Below are positions 33,408-42,259 of a DNA stretch of 64,000 nt, in pieces. Numbering within the stretch: position 1 is the stretch's first letter; every line of letters begins with the position of its first letter. A program made the position numbers and the translations under genes. The notes beneath the pieces are model-generated. The model saw nothing but the letters and a program-made list of their open reading frames with translations. It did no database searches and was not told where the DNA came from. This DNA is from Verrucomicrobiaceae bacterium. GTDB lineage: Bacteria; Verrucomicrobiota; Verrucomicrobiia; Verrucomicrobiales; Verrucomicrobiaceae. Location: the NCBI GenBank assembly GCA_947458455.1, contig CANGYJ010000004.1, forward strand, positions 310,001 through 374,000, written 5' to 3'.

Positions 33408-33908
33408 ATGGACGACCTCGACCTCGCCCGCGCCTGCGCGGAATTTGCTGATGACAAAAAAGCGGAAAACATCCGCATTCTCGACCTGCGCGGGCTTTCG
33501 CCCGTGACGGACTGGCTGGTGCTGTGCAGCGCCCTCTCCGCCCCGCAGCTCCGCGCCGTGCGGGATCACATCGAGGACGAGATGAAGGAGCATCACCGCG
33601 AGCGCCCGCTCTACCGCGATGGCAACTACGAAAGCCAGTGGATGATCCTCGATTACGGCAATGTGACGGTTCACATCCTTTCACCCGAAAAACGCGAGTA
33701 CTACGCTCTCGAGGAGCTTTGGGGTGATGCGGTGGAAGTCACGCTCACCGGCACCGATCCCGCCGGGCCGCCGCCCGAGGCCAAACCCCGCACAAGGACC
33801 GTCAAACCCAAGGCCGCCAAGAAAGCCCCGGTGAAGAAAAAGCCTGCGGCAAAGAAGCCCGCCGCGAAGAAGACGGCCAAAAAGGCTGCGAAGAAGGCCC
33901 GCAAGTAA
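33408..33908 (+). CDS. rsfS: Ribosomal silencing factor RsfS with lysine-rich tail
   Basis: 166 aa. Residues 1-115 are RsfS/DUF143: ENIRILDLRGLSPVTDWLVLCSA, YRDGNYESQWMILDYGNVTVHIL and YALEELWGDA, which bind L14 on the large subunit and block subunit joining during starvation. After about residue 125 there is an added tail of Lys, Ala and Pro repeats (KKAPVKKKPAAKK) that looks like histone H1 and is absent from the usual 105-130 aa proteins. The tail could bind rRNA or DNA. The start at 33408 follows the family. alkC begins 2 bp after its stop. Confidence 0.92.
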   Translation: MDDLDLARACAEFADDKKAENIRILDLRGLSPVTDWLVLCSALSAPQLRAVRDHIEDEMKEHHRERPLYRDGNYESQWMILDYGNVTVHILSPEKREYYALEELWGDAVEVTLTGTDPAGPPPEAKPRTRTVKPKAAKKAPVKKKPAAKKPAAKKTAKKAAKKARK

Positions 33909-33910
33909 GC

Positions 33911-35008
33911 ATGCCCTCCGAAGATTCGCCGCCGCCGCAGCTCAAGGACTGGTTTGATGACGCCCGTCATCGCCAGCTCGCGAAGGCGCTGGCGAAGATC
34001 GAGACCGGTTTTGATGCCAAAGGTTTCCTGAAGCTCGTGCTCACCGGCCTCGACGAGCGTAGCCTGATGCAGCGGCTGCATCAATGCGCCCTCGCCACCG
34101 AGGCGTCCCTGCCCGGCGACTACCGGCGGAAGGTGGCAGTGCTGCAAAAGCTGGCTCCGCAGATCGGTCACGAGTTCGTGAGCATCTTCCTGGGCGACTT
34201 CGTGGCGACGTTTGGCCTCGCTGACTTCGATTTCTCGATGGAGGCACTCCGCTTCTTCACCGGCTTCGGTTCGGCGGAGTTCGCGGTGCGGTCGTTCATC
34301 GTCGCCGATCAAAAACGGGCGCTGGCGACGATGCGGCGCTGGGCTGCCGATGCGGATGAAAAGGTGCGCCGCCTCGCCAGCGAAGGTTCACGGCCACGCC
34401 TGCCCTGGGGCATGAAATTGACCGCCCTCGTTCGCGACCCGGAGCCGACGGCGACCATCCTCGAAGCGCTGAAGGACGATGAATCGCTCTTCGTCCGCCG
34501 CTCGGTGGCGAATCATCTCAACGACATCACGAAGGATCATCCCGAACGTGTTTTGGCCCGTTTGGAAGCCTGGGACCTCGACCGCGAAGAACGGCGCTGG
34601 ATCGCCAAGCACGCCTGCCGCACGCTCATCAAGCGCGGCCATCCTCGAGCCTTGAAACTCTTCGGCTTCGGCAAAAAAGCCGAGCTGGAGGCTGAGCTGA
34701 AGCTTTCTCCGACGGAGCTCGCTCTGGGTGAGCGCCTGCACATCACCGCCGAGATCACCTCGACGACGGCGAAGTCTCAGCGCCTCGCCATCGACTACGT
34801 CATCCACTACGTGAAGGCCCGTGGAGCCGCCTTTGAGAAAGTCTTCAAATGGACGGAGATCGATCTGCCGCCCCGTGGAGAGATCACGCTGACCAAATCC
34901 CAAGTCATCCGAGATTTCACCACTCGCAAACACCACCCTGGTCATCATCGCGTCGAGCTCCAGATCAATGGTCAACGCGTGGCGGCGGCGGGGTTTGATT
35001 TGAAGTGA
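33911..35008 (+). CDS. AlkC-type DNA alkylation repair glycosylase with Ig-like domain
   Basis: 365 aa. Residues 1-250 form HEAT-like repeats of the AlkD/AlkC family; ASEGSRPRLPWG and DDESLFVRRSVANHLNDITKDHP match the AlkC group. The last 110 residues (GERLHITAEITSTTAKSQ to VAAAGFDLK) look like an Ig-like beta sandwich, as reported for some AlkC enzymes. Such glycosylases remove 3-methyl-adenine or -cytosine. It is 2 bp after rsfS and overlaps the end of queG by 44 bp. Confidence 0.8.
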   Translation: MPSEDSPPPQLKDWFDDARHRQLAKALAKIETGFDAKGFLKLVLTGLDERSLMQRLHQCALATEASLPGDYRRKVAVLQKLAPQIGHEFVSIFLGDFVATFGLADFDFSMEALRFFTGFGSAEFAVRSFIVADQKRALATMRRWAADADEKVRRLASEGSRPRLPWGMKLTALVRDPEPTATILEALKDDESLFVRRSVANHLNDITKDHPERVLARLEAWDLDREERRWIAKHACRTLIKRGHPRALKLFGFGKKAELEAELKLSPTELALGERLHITAEITSTTAKSQRLAIDYVIHYVKARGAAFEKVFKWTEIDLPPRGEITLTKSQVIRDFTTRKHHPGHHRVELQINGQRVAAAGFDLK

Positions 35009-36011
35009 TCTGCTCGATCGCCCACGCGGCGTGCTCGGCAATGAGTGGATGTGGATCAGCAGCGGCGAGTTGGAGGGCGGGGAGGTCTTCAGAGGTGCCG
35101 GTGTTGCCGAGGGCGACGCAGACGTTCCGCAGGAAGGCGTGGCGTTTGATGCGCTTGATGGGGGATTTGGCGAAGAGCGCGCGAAAGTCGTCTTCGGTGA
35201 GGGAGAGGAAGTCGCGGAGGGATTTGGCGAAGACGCTCTGGCGGGCTTGGAAGGCGGCTTCGTGGCTGGTTTGGGCGAAGCGGTTCCACGGGCAGGCGTC
35301 GAGGCAGTCATCGCAGCCGTAGATGCGGTCGCCGATGGCTTTTCGGAATTCGAGCGGGATGCTGCCCTTGTGCTCGATGGTGAGGTAGGAGACGCAGCGG
35401 CGGGCGTCCATGGTGCGCGGGCCGGTGATGGCCTGTGTGGGGCAGGCGTCGATGCAGCGGGTGCATTTGCCGCAAAGATCGCGGGCGGGCTCATCGGGCG
35501 GCAGCTCGTGCGTGGTGAGCACTTCGGCGAGGAAGAACCAGGTGCCGAGCTGTCGATGAATCTGCATGGTGCTTTTGCCACCCCAGCCGAGCCCGGCCTC
35601 GCTGGCAAAGTCACGCTCCAAAATGGGGCCGGTATCGACATAGCGGCGCGTGGTGCCACCGTGCGTGGTGAGGAAGTCTTCGAGGGCTTTGAGGCGCTTC
35701 TCGATGAGGTCGTGGTAGTCGTCATTCCACGCGTAGCGGCCGATGCGGTAGTCGGTGACGGGCTTGGGGCCTTGGAAGTAGTTCATGGCGAGCACGATGA
35801 CGCTTTTCGCGCCTTCGAGCACGAGACGCGGATCACCTCGGCGCTCGATGTTTTTGGCCATCCAGGCCATTTCGCCATGTTTGCCCTCGGCGATCCATTG
35901 TTCGTAAAGCTCGCGATGCGCCGCCGGAGCCGCCACAGCCACCCGGCAGTCGTCAAAGCCCAACTCGCGTGCTTTCACACGGAGGGCGGCTTTGAGTTCG
36001 GAGGGCGTCAT
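34965..36011 (-). CDS. queG: Epoxyqueuosine reductase
   Basis: 348 aa iron-sulfur and cobalamin enzyme that reduces epoxyqueuosine to queuosine in tRNA wobble positions. Two 4Fe-4S motifs are seen, CGKCTRCIDACP and CDDCLDACPWN. The N-terminal part (VIVLAMNYFQG, RYAWNDDYHD, GGKSTMQIH) is that of QueG. The C-terminal part would be HEAT-like. The start at 36011 (MTPSELKAAL) is chosen by homology. It is antisense to the end of alkC. Confidence 0.94.
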   Translation of the reverse strand: MTPSELKAALRVKARELGFDDCRVAVAAPAAHRELYEQWIAEGKHGEMAWMAKNIERRGDPRLVLEGAKSVIVLAMNYFQGPKPVTDYRIGRYAWNDDYHDLIEKRLKALEDFLTTHGGTTRRYVDTGPILERDFASEAGLGWGGKSTMQIHRQLGTWFFLAEVLTTHELPPDEPARDLCGKCTRCIDACPTQAITGPRTMDARRCVSYLTIEHKGSIPLEFRKAIGDRIYGCDDCLDACPWNRFAQTSHEAAFQARQSVFAKSLRDFLSLTEDDFRALFAKSPIKRIKRHAFLRNVCVALGNTGTSEDLPALQLAAADPHPLIAEHAAWAIEQITSNQTPPPPRVDH

Positions 36012-36065
36012 GAACTGCATCCTTCTTTTGCAGCGGGCGTTTCTCAATGCTCAATTTGCCGCTTC

Positions 36066-37097
36066 ATGTCTCCCTGCCCGCATCTTCCGCCACTCGACCG
36101 CGTGTACACGTCGGGTGACATCGCGGCGCTAGGGAAGGAGCGGGGGCGGAGGTTTGTCGAGACCTGCCTGAAGTATGCGCAGTGCCTCTGGATCGAGGGT
36201 TTTCCGGCGAAGAGCATCCTGCTCCTCAATCGCGCCATGTCCGTGCCATGCGATGAGGTGGAGCCGCCGTATCGGGCGATGGCGTGGATGCTGCAAAACC
36301 GGCCTGCGAATCGCTTCATCGGCAATCCGCGACGGCATTGGCAGCATTACGCCACGCGGATGAATGAAGGCCACAAGGAGCTGCGCATCTGGCGGGCCTG
36401 GGCGTGCTGGTTTCTCGCCTGCCGGATTTTGCCGGAGGCGGAGTTTCCGGGTGATCACGAGCAGATCCGCGAGGAGGGCATCGTGGAACCTTCGAGGCTC
36501 GACATCGCCGCGCATCTGCCTCCGGCGGATCTCGCGGCGTGGCAGGCGGTGAGTGGTGGAGAGGCTGAAGAGCCGCCGCCAATCCGCATCCGCCGCATCG
36601 AGGCCAACGAGCTGCCGGTGGTGAAGCGTCTGGCGCATGACATTTGGTATGCCTGCTATCCGGGCATCATTCCCGTGGGCCAGATCGATTACATGCTGAG
36701 CATCTGGTATGAGCCGGGGGCGATGGCGCGGGAGATGGCGATGCGTGGGGTGTGGTTCGCGCTCATCGAGGCGGAGAATTTCGGCCCGGTGGGCTATGTG
36801 AGCTTTGAAAAGGTGCCGGACGAGCGGGTGGTTTTCATCAACAAGCTCTACATCCAGCCTGCGATGCAGGGTCGCGGCCTCGGCGCGGCGGCGTTGAGCT
36901 GGATCGCGGATCGTGCACGTGAGATGGGTGCGGATCACCTGCGCTTGCGGGTGAACAAACGCAACGCCGCCGCCATCCGCTCGTATCTGCGCAGTGGCTT
37001 TGTCTTCCAAGAGGATGTCGTGACGGACATCGGCAGTGGTTATGTGATGGATGATTATGTGATGGAGAAGGGGATCGCGGAGCGGCCACGTCGCTGA
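36066..37097 (+). CDS. GNAT acetyltransferase with N-terminal domain of unknown function
   Basis: 343 aa. The C-terminal part (about 180-335) is a GNAT domain: VVFINKLYIQPAMQGRGLGAAAL is the acetyl-CoA motif A and RLRVNKRNAAAIRSYLRSGF motif B. The first 170 residues (DRVYTSGDIAALGKERGRR to RLDIAAHLPP) are a separate domain rich in Trp and Arg; I do not recognise it as a named family. The start at 36066 is the first ATG with homology-like content. It is divergent from queG with 54 bp between starts. Confidence 0.8.
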   Translation: MSPCPHLPPLDRVYTSGDIAALGKERGRRFVETCLKYAQCLWIEGFPAKSILLLNRAMSVPCDEVEPPYRAMAWMLQNRPANRFIGNPRRHWQHYATRMNEGHKELRIWRAWACWFLACRILPEAEFPGDHEQIREEGIVEPSRLDIAAHLPPADLAAWQAVSGGEAEEPPPIRIRRIEANELPVVKRLAHDIWYACYPGIIPVGQIDYMLSIWYEPGAMAREMAMRGVWFALIEAENFGPVGYVSFEKVPDERVVFINKLYIQPAMQGRGLGAAALSWIADRAREMGADHLRLRVNKRNAAAIRSYLRSGFVFQEDVVTDIGSGYVMDDYVMEKGIAERPRR

Positions 37098-37108
37098 AGT
37101 TCGATTTT

Positions 37109-37199
37109 TGCCGCAGAGGGGCAAAGAGGCAGAGGGCGCGGGTTTTTTGATCCTTCATTCTCTCTGCGCCCTTTGCTCCTCCGCCCCTTTGCGGTGAAA
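37109..37199. repeat. Imperfect inverted repeat downstream of the GNAT gene
   Basis: GCAGAGGGGCAAAGAGGCAG and its neighbours (37109-37139) are nearly complementary to GCGCCCTTTGCTCCTCCGCC and onwards (37167-37199). It belongs to the CAGAGGCGCAGAGGGCGC class of dispersed repeats. A T run inside the loop suggests it could also end GNAT transcription. No gene is seen in the gap up to 37282. Confidence 0.6.
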
Positions 37200-37282
37200 C
37201 CGAGCCTCTGAGCGGAGTCGAAATGCCCAAACAGCATTCTCCTTGTCAGGCGCAGTCCTGCTCGGCATTTTCGGACCTTCGT

Positions 37283-39115
37283 ATGCCTCCTCCCGATGAC
37301 AACTCCCTGCGGACTACCGGCGGCAATTGGCGCTGGGAGCCGCCCGCCACCGCTGAGGTGCAGCGCATGCTGCCACAGTATGAAGTGGAAAAGCTGATCG
37401 GTCGCGGAGGCATGGGTGCGGTGTATCGCGGCATCCAGCTCAGTCTCGAGCGGCCGGTGGCGATCAAGCTGCTGCCGCCGGTCATTGAGAAGCAGGACCC
37501 AGCCTTCGCGGAGCGCTTCAAGAACGAGGCGAAGCTGATGGGCCGCCTGAACCATCCCGCGATCGTGAGCGTGTATGACTTCGGCCGCACGAACGAAGGC
37601 CAGCTCTACTTCGTGATGGAGTACATCGACGGCACGGACGTGCAGCAGATGATCGCCTCGCATGGGAAACTGCCTGCGGATCATGCGCTGGCCATCACGG
37701 CGCATGTTTGCGATGCGCTTGGGTATGCGCACAAGCAGGGCGTCATTCATCGCGACATCAAACCCTCGAACATCCTCATCGACAGCGACGGCCGCGTGAA
37801 GGTGGCGGACTTTGGCCTGGCCAAGGTGGCAGGTGATGATGGGCACTCGCGTGGTCTCACCCAGACGGGCATGACGATGGGCACGCCGGACTATGTGGCC
37901 CCCGAATCGCTTATCCTCGGCATCCAAGTAGACGGACGCGCCGATCTGTATGCGGTGGGCGTGATGCTTTACCAGATGCTCACGGGTGATCTGCCGCGCG
38001 GGATGTTCAAGATGCCCTCGCAGAAGGTGCCGGGAGTCGATCCACGCTTTGACCGCATCGTGCGGCGTGCGCTGGAGCAGGACCGCGAGGAGCGGTATCA
38101 AAGCAGCGGTGAAATCCGCCGTGATCTCGATGTGATCCTCACCACGCCGCTCGTGGAATCCGGCCAGCAATCCAGCTCCGCCATTCCGCGACAGGCCGCC
38201 CAAGAAGTGCCAGGCCGTGGGAAGCTGCCCGCGCATTTACAGCGCCAGCCGAGAGCACCGCTGCATCAAGAGGAGGTATTCGAGGAGCTGCCGAGGCGCT
38301 CGTCTTCGCTGCCGTATGTCATTGCCGTAGCGGTCATCGTGCTGGGCGGCGGCTGGGCCGTACTTCATCAGCCTGCGAGCACCGAAACACCCGTCGAAGA
38401 GCCCAAAGCCGTCGAAACGCCCGTTCCTGTAAGCCTACCTGAGCCGCCGAAACCGGTTCCCGTGACCACGCCAAAGCCCGTGGCCGTCGTCACCCCTCCC
38501 ACCACACCACCGAGCATGCCGGTGACATCGTCGGTGACGCCAACGCCCGCTCCGAAACCGGCCCCGCTCATCCCCACGCCTCGGCCAAGCACGCCGCCAG
38601 CGGCCACCCCCGTCCCGACGGGGATCATTGGTGCCGGGCTGCCCACCGTCCAAAGGCTCTCTCTACTCGAAGAGACCTTTCAGGACACCTTCGATAGCAA
38701 GGTGAACGTGACTTACAGCACCAGCATCAAGGATCTCGGCGTGAAGTACCTCACCCGGCTGCAAACGGACTTCAACACCGCCTTGCAAGCCCGCCGGGCC
38801 GCCGATGCCGCCGCCCTCGAAGAGGAGCGGAAACGCTTCGCCACGCATGAATTCATGCCCAGCATCGACCCGCCGGGCCTCGCGAAAATCGTCATCGAAC
38901 TGCGTGACATTTACCGCGACGCCGAAAAAGCCCTCACTCAGAAGCGGGAAGCCGATTCCCTGCCGGAATACGACCACTACCTCAGCGCCCTCAGCATCCT
39001 CGAAAACGAGGCCCTGGTGCAACGCCGTGCCGAAGACGCCGCGAGAATCCGCGTGAAGCGGGATGACGTGATGGCCCGCCGAAAGCAACGGGCGGCCCGC
39101 ATCTCTTCGCGGTAA
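37283..39115 (+). CDS. Membrane-anchored serine/threonine protein kinase
   Basis: 610 aa from the ATG at 37283; an ATG at 37223 in the same frame is also possible. Kinase domain about 34-290: [12 protein letters not shown], Lys62 in [12 protein letters not shown] with Asp158, DFG with Asp176 and [11 protein letters not shown] membrane helix is at about 344-361. Outside it there is a long Pro/Thr/Ala-rich linker and a helical C-terminal region (about 460-600) ending with basic residues. The N-terminal [10 protein letters not shown] motif before the kinase is common in verrucomicrobial kinases. Targets are unknown. Confidence 0.9.
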   Translation: MPPPDDNSLRTTGGNWRWEPPATAEVQRMLPQYEVEKLIGRGGMGAVYRGIQLSLERPVAIKLLPPVIEKQDPAFAERFKNEAKLMGRLNHPAIVSVYDFGRTNEGQLYFVMEYIDGTDVQQMIASHGKLPADHALAITAHVCDALGYAHKQGVIHRDIKPSNILIDSDGRVKVADFGLAKVAGDDGHSRGLTQTGMTMGTPDYVAPESLILGIQVDGRADLYAVGVMLYQMLTGDLPRGMFKMPSQKVPGVDPRFDRIVRRALEQDREERYQSSGEIRRDLDVILTTPLVESGQQSSSAIPRQAAQEVPGRGKLPAHLQRQPRAPLHQEEVFEELPRRSSSLPYVIAVAVIVLGGGWAVLHQPASTETPVEEPKAVETPVPVSLPEPPKPVPVTTPKPVAVVTPPTTPPSMPVTSSVTPTPAPKPAPLIPTPRPSTPPAATPVPTGIIGAGLPTVQRLSLLEETFQDTFDSKVNVTYSTSIKDLGVKYLTRLQTDFNTALQARRAADAAALEEERKRFATHEFMPSIDPPGLAKIVIELRDIYRDAEKALTQKREADSLPEYDHYLSALSILENEALVQRRAEDAARIRVKRDDVMARRKQRAARISSR

Positions 39116-39182
39116 GGTTTGTCACCCTCACCAGGTCCGCTGCATTGACAAGGCCCCCGCCCGCCTCTTGATTCCACGCCTC

Positions 39183-39845
39183 ATGATCCCCACCAGCCAC
39201 GATTTTCCCTCCGTCATCGCCCCATCGAACGCCTACATGGTCCCCACCGTCATCGAGGCGGACGGCCGCGGCGAGCGTGCCTATGACATCTACTCCCGCC
39301 TGCTGAAGGACCGCATCATCTTCCTCGGCGGCGAGGTGAATGACACGATGGCCTCCATCATCATCGCCCAGCTCCTCTTCCTCCAGATGCAGGACCCGAA
39401 GAAGGACATCAACATCTACGTCAACAGCCCCGGCGGCAGCGTGACCGCCGGCCTCGCCATTTACGACACGATGCAGTTCCTCACCTGCGATGTCTGCACC
39501 TACAGCATCGGCCTCGTGGCCTCCATGGGTGCCGTTTTGCTGGCCGCCGGCACCAAGGGCAAGCGCTATGCCCTGCCAAACTCCGACATCATGATCCATC
39601 AGGTCTCCGGTGGTGCTCGCGGCACGGCCAGCGATGTGGAGCGCACGGTGGAATACATGTTTGGCCTCAAAAAGCGCCTCAACCGCATCCTCGCTCATCA
39701 CACCGGCAAGTCCGTCGAGCAGATCGAACGTGACGCCGATCGTGACAACTACATGTCCGCCTCCCAAGCCGCCGAATACGGCCTTGTGGACAAGGTGCTC
39801 GAATCCAAGCGTGATCTTACCGGTGTGAGTGGCGAGGCGAAGTAG
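39183..39845 (+). CDS. clpP: ATP-dependent Clp protease proteolytic subunit
   Basis: 220 aa. Serine peptidase with Ser in [14 protein letters not shown], His in [11 protein letters not shown] and Asp in DRDNYMSA; forms the two-ring chamber fed by ClpX or ClpA. Other blocks ([30 protein letters not shown]) are canonical. The ATG at 39183 is preferred over a TTG at 39168. It stands alone, followed by a strong terminator; no clpX or tig is adjacent in the window. Confidence 0.96.
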   Translation: MIPTSHDFPSVIAPSNAYMVPTVIEADGRGERAYDIYSRLLKDRIIFLGGEVNDTMASIIIAQLLFLQMQDPKKDINIYVNSPGGSVTAGLAIYDTMQFLTCDVCTYSIGLVASMGAVLLAAGTKGKRYALPNSDIMIHQVSGGARGTASDVERTVEYMFGLKKRLNRILAHHTGKSVEQIERDADRDNYMSASQAAEYGLVDKVLESKRDLTGVSGEAK

Positions 39846-39870
39846 GCGCCCCTTCCCAGCTTGAAATGAA

Positions 39871-39900
39871 AACGCCCGGCCTGTGATCAGGCCGGGCGTT
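39871..39900. terminator. Bidirectional terminator of clpP and the convergent sulfatase
   Basis: Perfect 13-bp inverted repeat (39871-39883 and 39888-39900) with loop TGAT. Flanked by AAAA on the left and TTTT on the right, so it can serve both strands: 26 bases after the clpP stop and just beyond the sulfatase stop. Confidence 0.93.
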
Positions 39901-39915
39901 TTGCTTGGGTTGAGA

Positions 39916-41487
39916 CTACTCCGCCTTTTTTCTGCCTTTGCCCTTCTTCTTGGGCTGCTCAGGCGGCTGGGGTTCATTCTCGAAGGCTTTATTTCCATGC
40001 GCAAAGCGGGGCGGAGGCATGGTTTCGCCGAGTTCTTTTTGCAGGCGAAGGATTTCTATCTTCAGCTCCTTCACGGTGTCGGCGTAGGCGGGATCGTCGT
40101 AGAAGCTCTTCGTCTCCAGCGGGTCTTTCTGGCGGTCGAGCAGCTCCCAGTCGTCCACATCGGGTTTGTAGTAATGGATGAGCTTGTAGCGATCTGTGAT
40201 GACGCCGTAATGCGGGCGCACGCGGTGCGGCACGGGATACTCGTAGTAGTGGTAGTAGTGCGATTTGCGCCAATCGGCGGGCGTCTCGCCTTTCATGATG
40301 GGCACGAGGCTGCGGCCATGCAGGCCTTTCATGGGAGGTGCGCCGGCCATATCAGTGAAGGTGCTGGCGAGATCGACAAGGCTGGTGAGCTGCGAATTGC
40401 TGCTGCCAGGCGGGATGACGCCAGGCCAGCGGGCGAGGAAGGGCGTGCGCACGGACTCTTCAAAGACCCAGCGTTTGTCGAACCAGCCGTGTTCGCCCAA
40501 ATAAAAGCCCTGATCGCTGCTGAGCATGACGACGGTGTTCTTCGTGAGATCGTTTTTGTCGAGATAATCGAGCACGCGGCCCACGTTTTCGTCCACGGCC
40601 TTCACGCAGGCCAAATAGTCGTGCATGTAGCGCTGGTAACGCCACTTCACGAGGTCGCGGCCCGTGGGAGCGGCGGCGGCGTATTTGGCATTGCGAGGCT
40701 CGTAGTAGGCATTCCAAACCTTCTTTTGCTGCGGCGTGAGGTTGCCCGGCATGACGAGTTTGGCATCGCGTTCGGTGAAAGTGCGGTCGATACCCATGTC
40801 GTGATCACTCACGGCTTTGCTGCGGCCGCTGTAGGCGTCGAAAAGCGTTTCCGGTTCGTCATAGACGCGGTCCTTGTCAAAGCCGAGCAGACGGAGCGGT
40901 GGCTCCCACTCGCGGTGCGGGGCTTTGTGCTGGCACATCATCATGAAGGGCTTTGTTTTGTCGCGGGAGTCGAGCCACTTCAGCGTCAGGTCGCCGATGA
41001 TGTCGGTGCAGTAGCCTTCATACTTCACGGGCTTGCCGTTTTCGATCATGGGCGGGTTGTAGTAAGCGCCCTGTCCGGGGAGGACGTTCCAGTAGTCGTA
41101 ACCGACGGGATCGGTCATGAGGTGCCATTTACCGATGACAGCCATCTGGTAGCCGCTTTTCTGCATGACCTTCGGGAAGGTGGGCTGGCTGCTGTCGAAC
41201 TTGCTGTTGCTGTTGTTGTAGAAGCCGTTGGCGTGCGAGTACTTGCCGGTCTGGATGACGGCACGCATGGGGCCGCAGATGGAGTTCGTCACGAGGCAGC
41301 GGTCAAAGCGCATGCCTTCTTTGGCGAGGCGATCCATGTTCGGCGTGTCGAGCAGCTTGCGCTTGTCGCCATAGGCGCTGATGGCCTGGAGAGCGAGGTC
41401 ATCGCAGAAGATAAAGACGATATTGGGCCGCTCGGCGGCACGAAGGGTAACCGCCAAGGTGAGTAGGGCGAGAAGAGTGCGAATCAT
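39916..41487 (-). CDS. Secreted sulfatase
   Basis: 523 aa from the ATG at 41487 (a TTG lies just upstream). Signal peptide 1-18. Cys71 in SICGPMRAVIQTG is the formylglycine residue (C-x-P-x-R type). Metal ligands are in IVFIFCDDLALQAISAYG, GKWHLMTDP and LSSDQGFYLGEHGW. The C-terminal tail after about 495 is Lys/Pro-rich. It is a different subfamily from the sulfatase at 27403, with no EF hands. It sits between clpP and an L,D-transpeptidase and is probably monocistronic. Confidence 0.93.
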   Translation of the reverse strand: MIRTLLALLTLAVTLRAAERPNIVFIFCDDLALQAISAYGDKRKLLDTPNMDRLAKEGMRFDRCLVTNSICGPMRAVIQTGKYSHANGFYNNSNSKFDSSQPTFPKVMQKSGYQMAVIGKWHLMTDPVGYDYWNVLPGQGAYYNPPMIENGKPVKYEGYCTDIIGDLTLKWLDSRDKTKPFMMMCQHKAPHREWEPPLRLLGFDKDRVYDEPETLFDAYSGRSKAVSDHDMGIDRTFTERDAKLVMPGNLTPQQKKVWNAYYEPRNAKYAAAAPTGRDLVKWRYQRYMHDYLACVKAVDENVGRVLDYLDKNDLTKNTVVMLSSDQGFYLGEHGWFDKRWVFEESVRTPFLARWPGVIPPGSSNSQLTSLVDLASTFTDMAGAPPMKGLHGRSLVPIMKGETPADWRKSHYYHYYEYPVPHRVRPHYGVITDRYKLIHYYKPDVDDWELLDRQKDPLETKSFYDDPAYADTVKELKIEILRLQKELGETMPPPRFAHGNKAFENEPQPPEQPKKKGKGRKKAE

Positions 41488-41568
41488 GGGCAATGAAGTG
41501 GGGCGTGTGAACGCTTGCCTATCAAGGCTTCTTCAAGACAAAGCTGCAAAAATGCCTTGAGGCGCAGC

Positions 41569-42186
41569 TCAGCGCATGATCGTCACGCGAGTGCCCACTG
41601 GGGCGTTTTGGTAGATCGTCTGCGCCATGTCATAGGGCAGGCGAATGCAGCCGTGGGAGGCGGGGGAGCCAGGATTTGGAATCGCTCCGGCATGCATGCC
41701 GATGCCGTAGCCGGTGAGGCGCATCCAGTAGGGCATCTTGGCTCCCTGGAAACGACCGCCGCGGGCGGAGTGGACGCCAGCGGTGGCATTGCTGCGAAGA
41801 ACAGAGCCATTGGAGCTGACGATGCTGCCGTAGCGGTTGGAGCGCTTATCGACCTGCTTTTCGAGGATGCGGAAAGTGCCGGTGGGCGTGTTGAAGCCGC
41901 TGCGACCCGTGGCGACGTAGGTCCAGCCGAGGTTTTCACCGCCTTTGTAGAGGTAGGCCTTCTGCTCGCTGAGGTCGATGATGACGGTGCTCAGCCTTGG
42001 GCTGCCATTGCCATGCCACACATAAAGCGGCGAGCTAGAGGCCTGCACGGGCTGAACAATGAGCGGACGGCGAATGACCTCACGCTGGCTGGGGAAGAGG
42101 GAGGCCAGCGAGACTCGGCTGGGCAGTGTACACTGGCTCAGCATGAGAGCAGCGGCGGTCGAAAGAAGAATACGTGCAGCTTTCAT
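41569..42186 (-). CDS. L,D-transpeptidase (YkuD domain) lipoprotein
   Basis: 205 aa. A lipoprotein signal ends at LMLSQC (Cys19), so it should be membrane-anchored. The YkuD catalytic motif SHGCIRLPYDMA gives the active Cys, and the His before it is in NPGSPASHG. It makes 3-3 cross-links or attaches proteins to peptidoglycan in the periplasm. A short family core with AYLYKGGENLGWTYVATGR is visible. 73 bp upstream lies the end of the FG-GAP gene on the same strand. Confidence 0.92.
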   Translation of the reverse strand: MKAARILLSTAAALMLSQCTLPSRVSLASLFPSQREVIRRPLIVQPVQASSSPLYVWHGNGSPRLSTVIIDLSEQKAYLYKGGENLGWTYVATGRSGFNTPTGTFRILEKQVDKRSNRYGSIVSSNGSVLRSNATAGVHSARGGRFQGAKMPYWMRLTGYGIGMHAGAIPNPGSPASHGCIRLPYDMAQTIYQNAPVGTRVTIMR

Positions 42187-42259
42187 AGCGGGTCGATTTT
42201 AGAAGCAAAAGCCGCGTCACCGCAAGCGAGCAGCTCCAACGAGTGAAGACAAAACTGTT

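Noticed and set aside
35031-36065. N-terminal extension of the GNAT gene (345 codons)
   Set aside because: This part is antisense to queG; the real gene starts at 36066.
37055-38236. Minus-strand open frame of 393 codons opposite the second kinase
   Set aside because: It lies antisense to clear kinase motifs; His/Arg-rich translation is typical of shadow frames.
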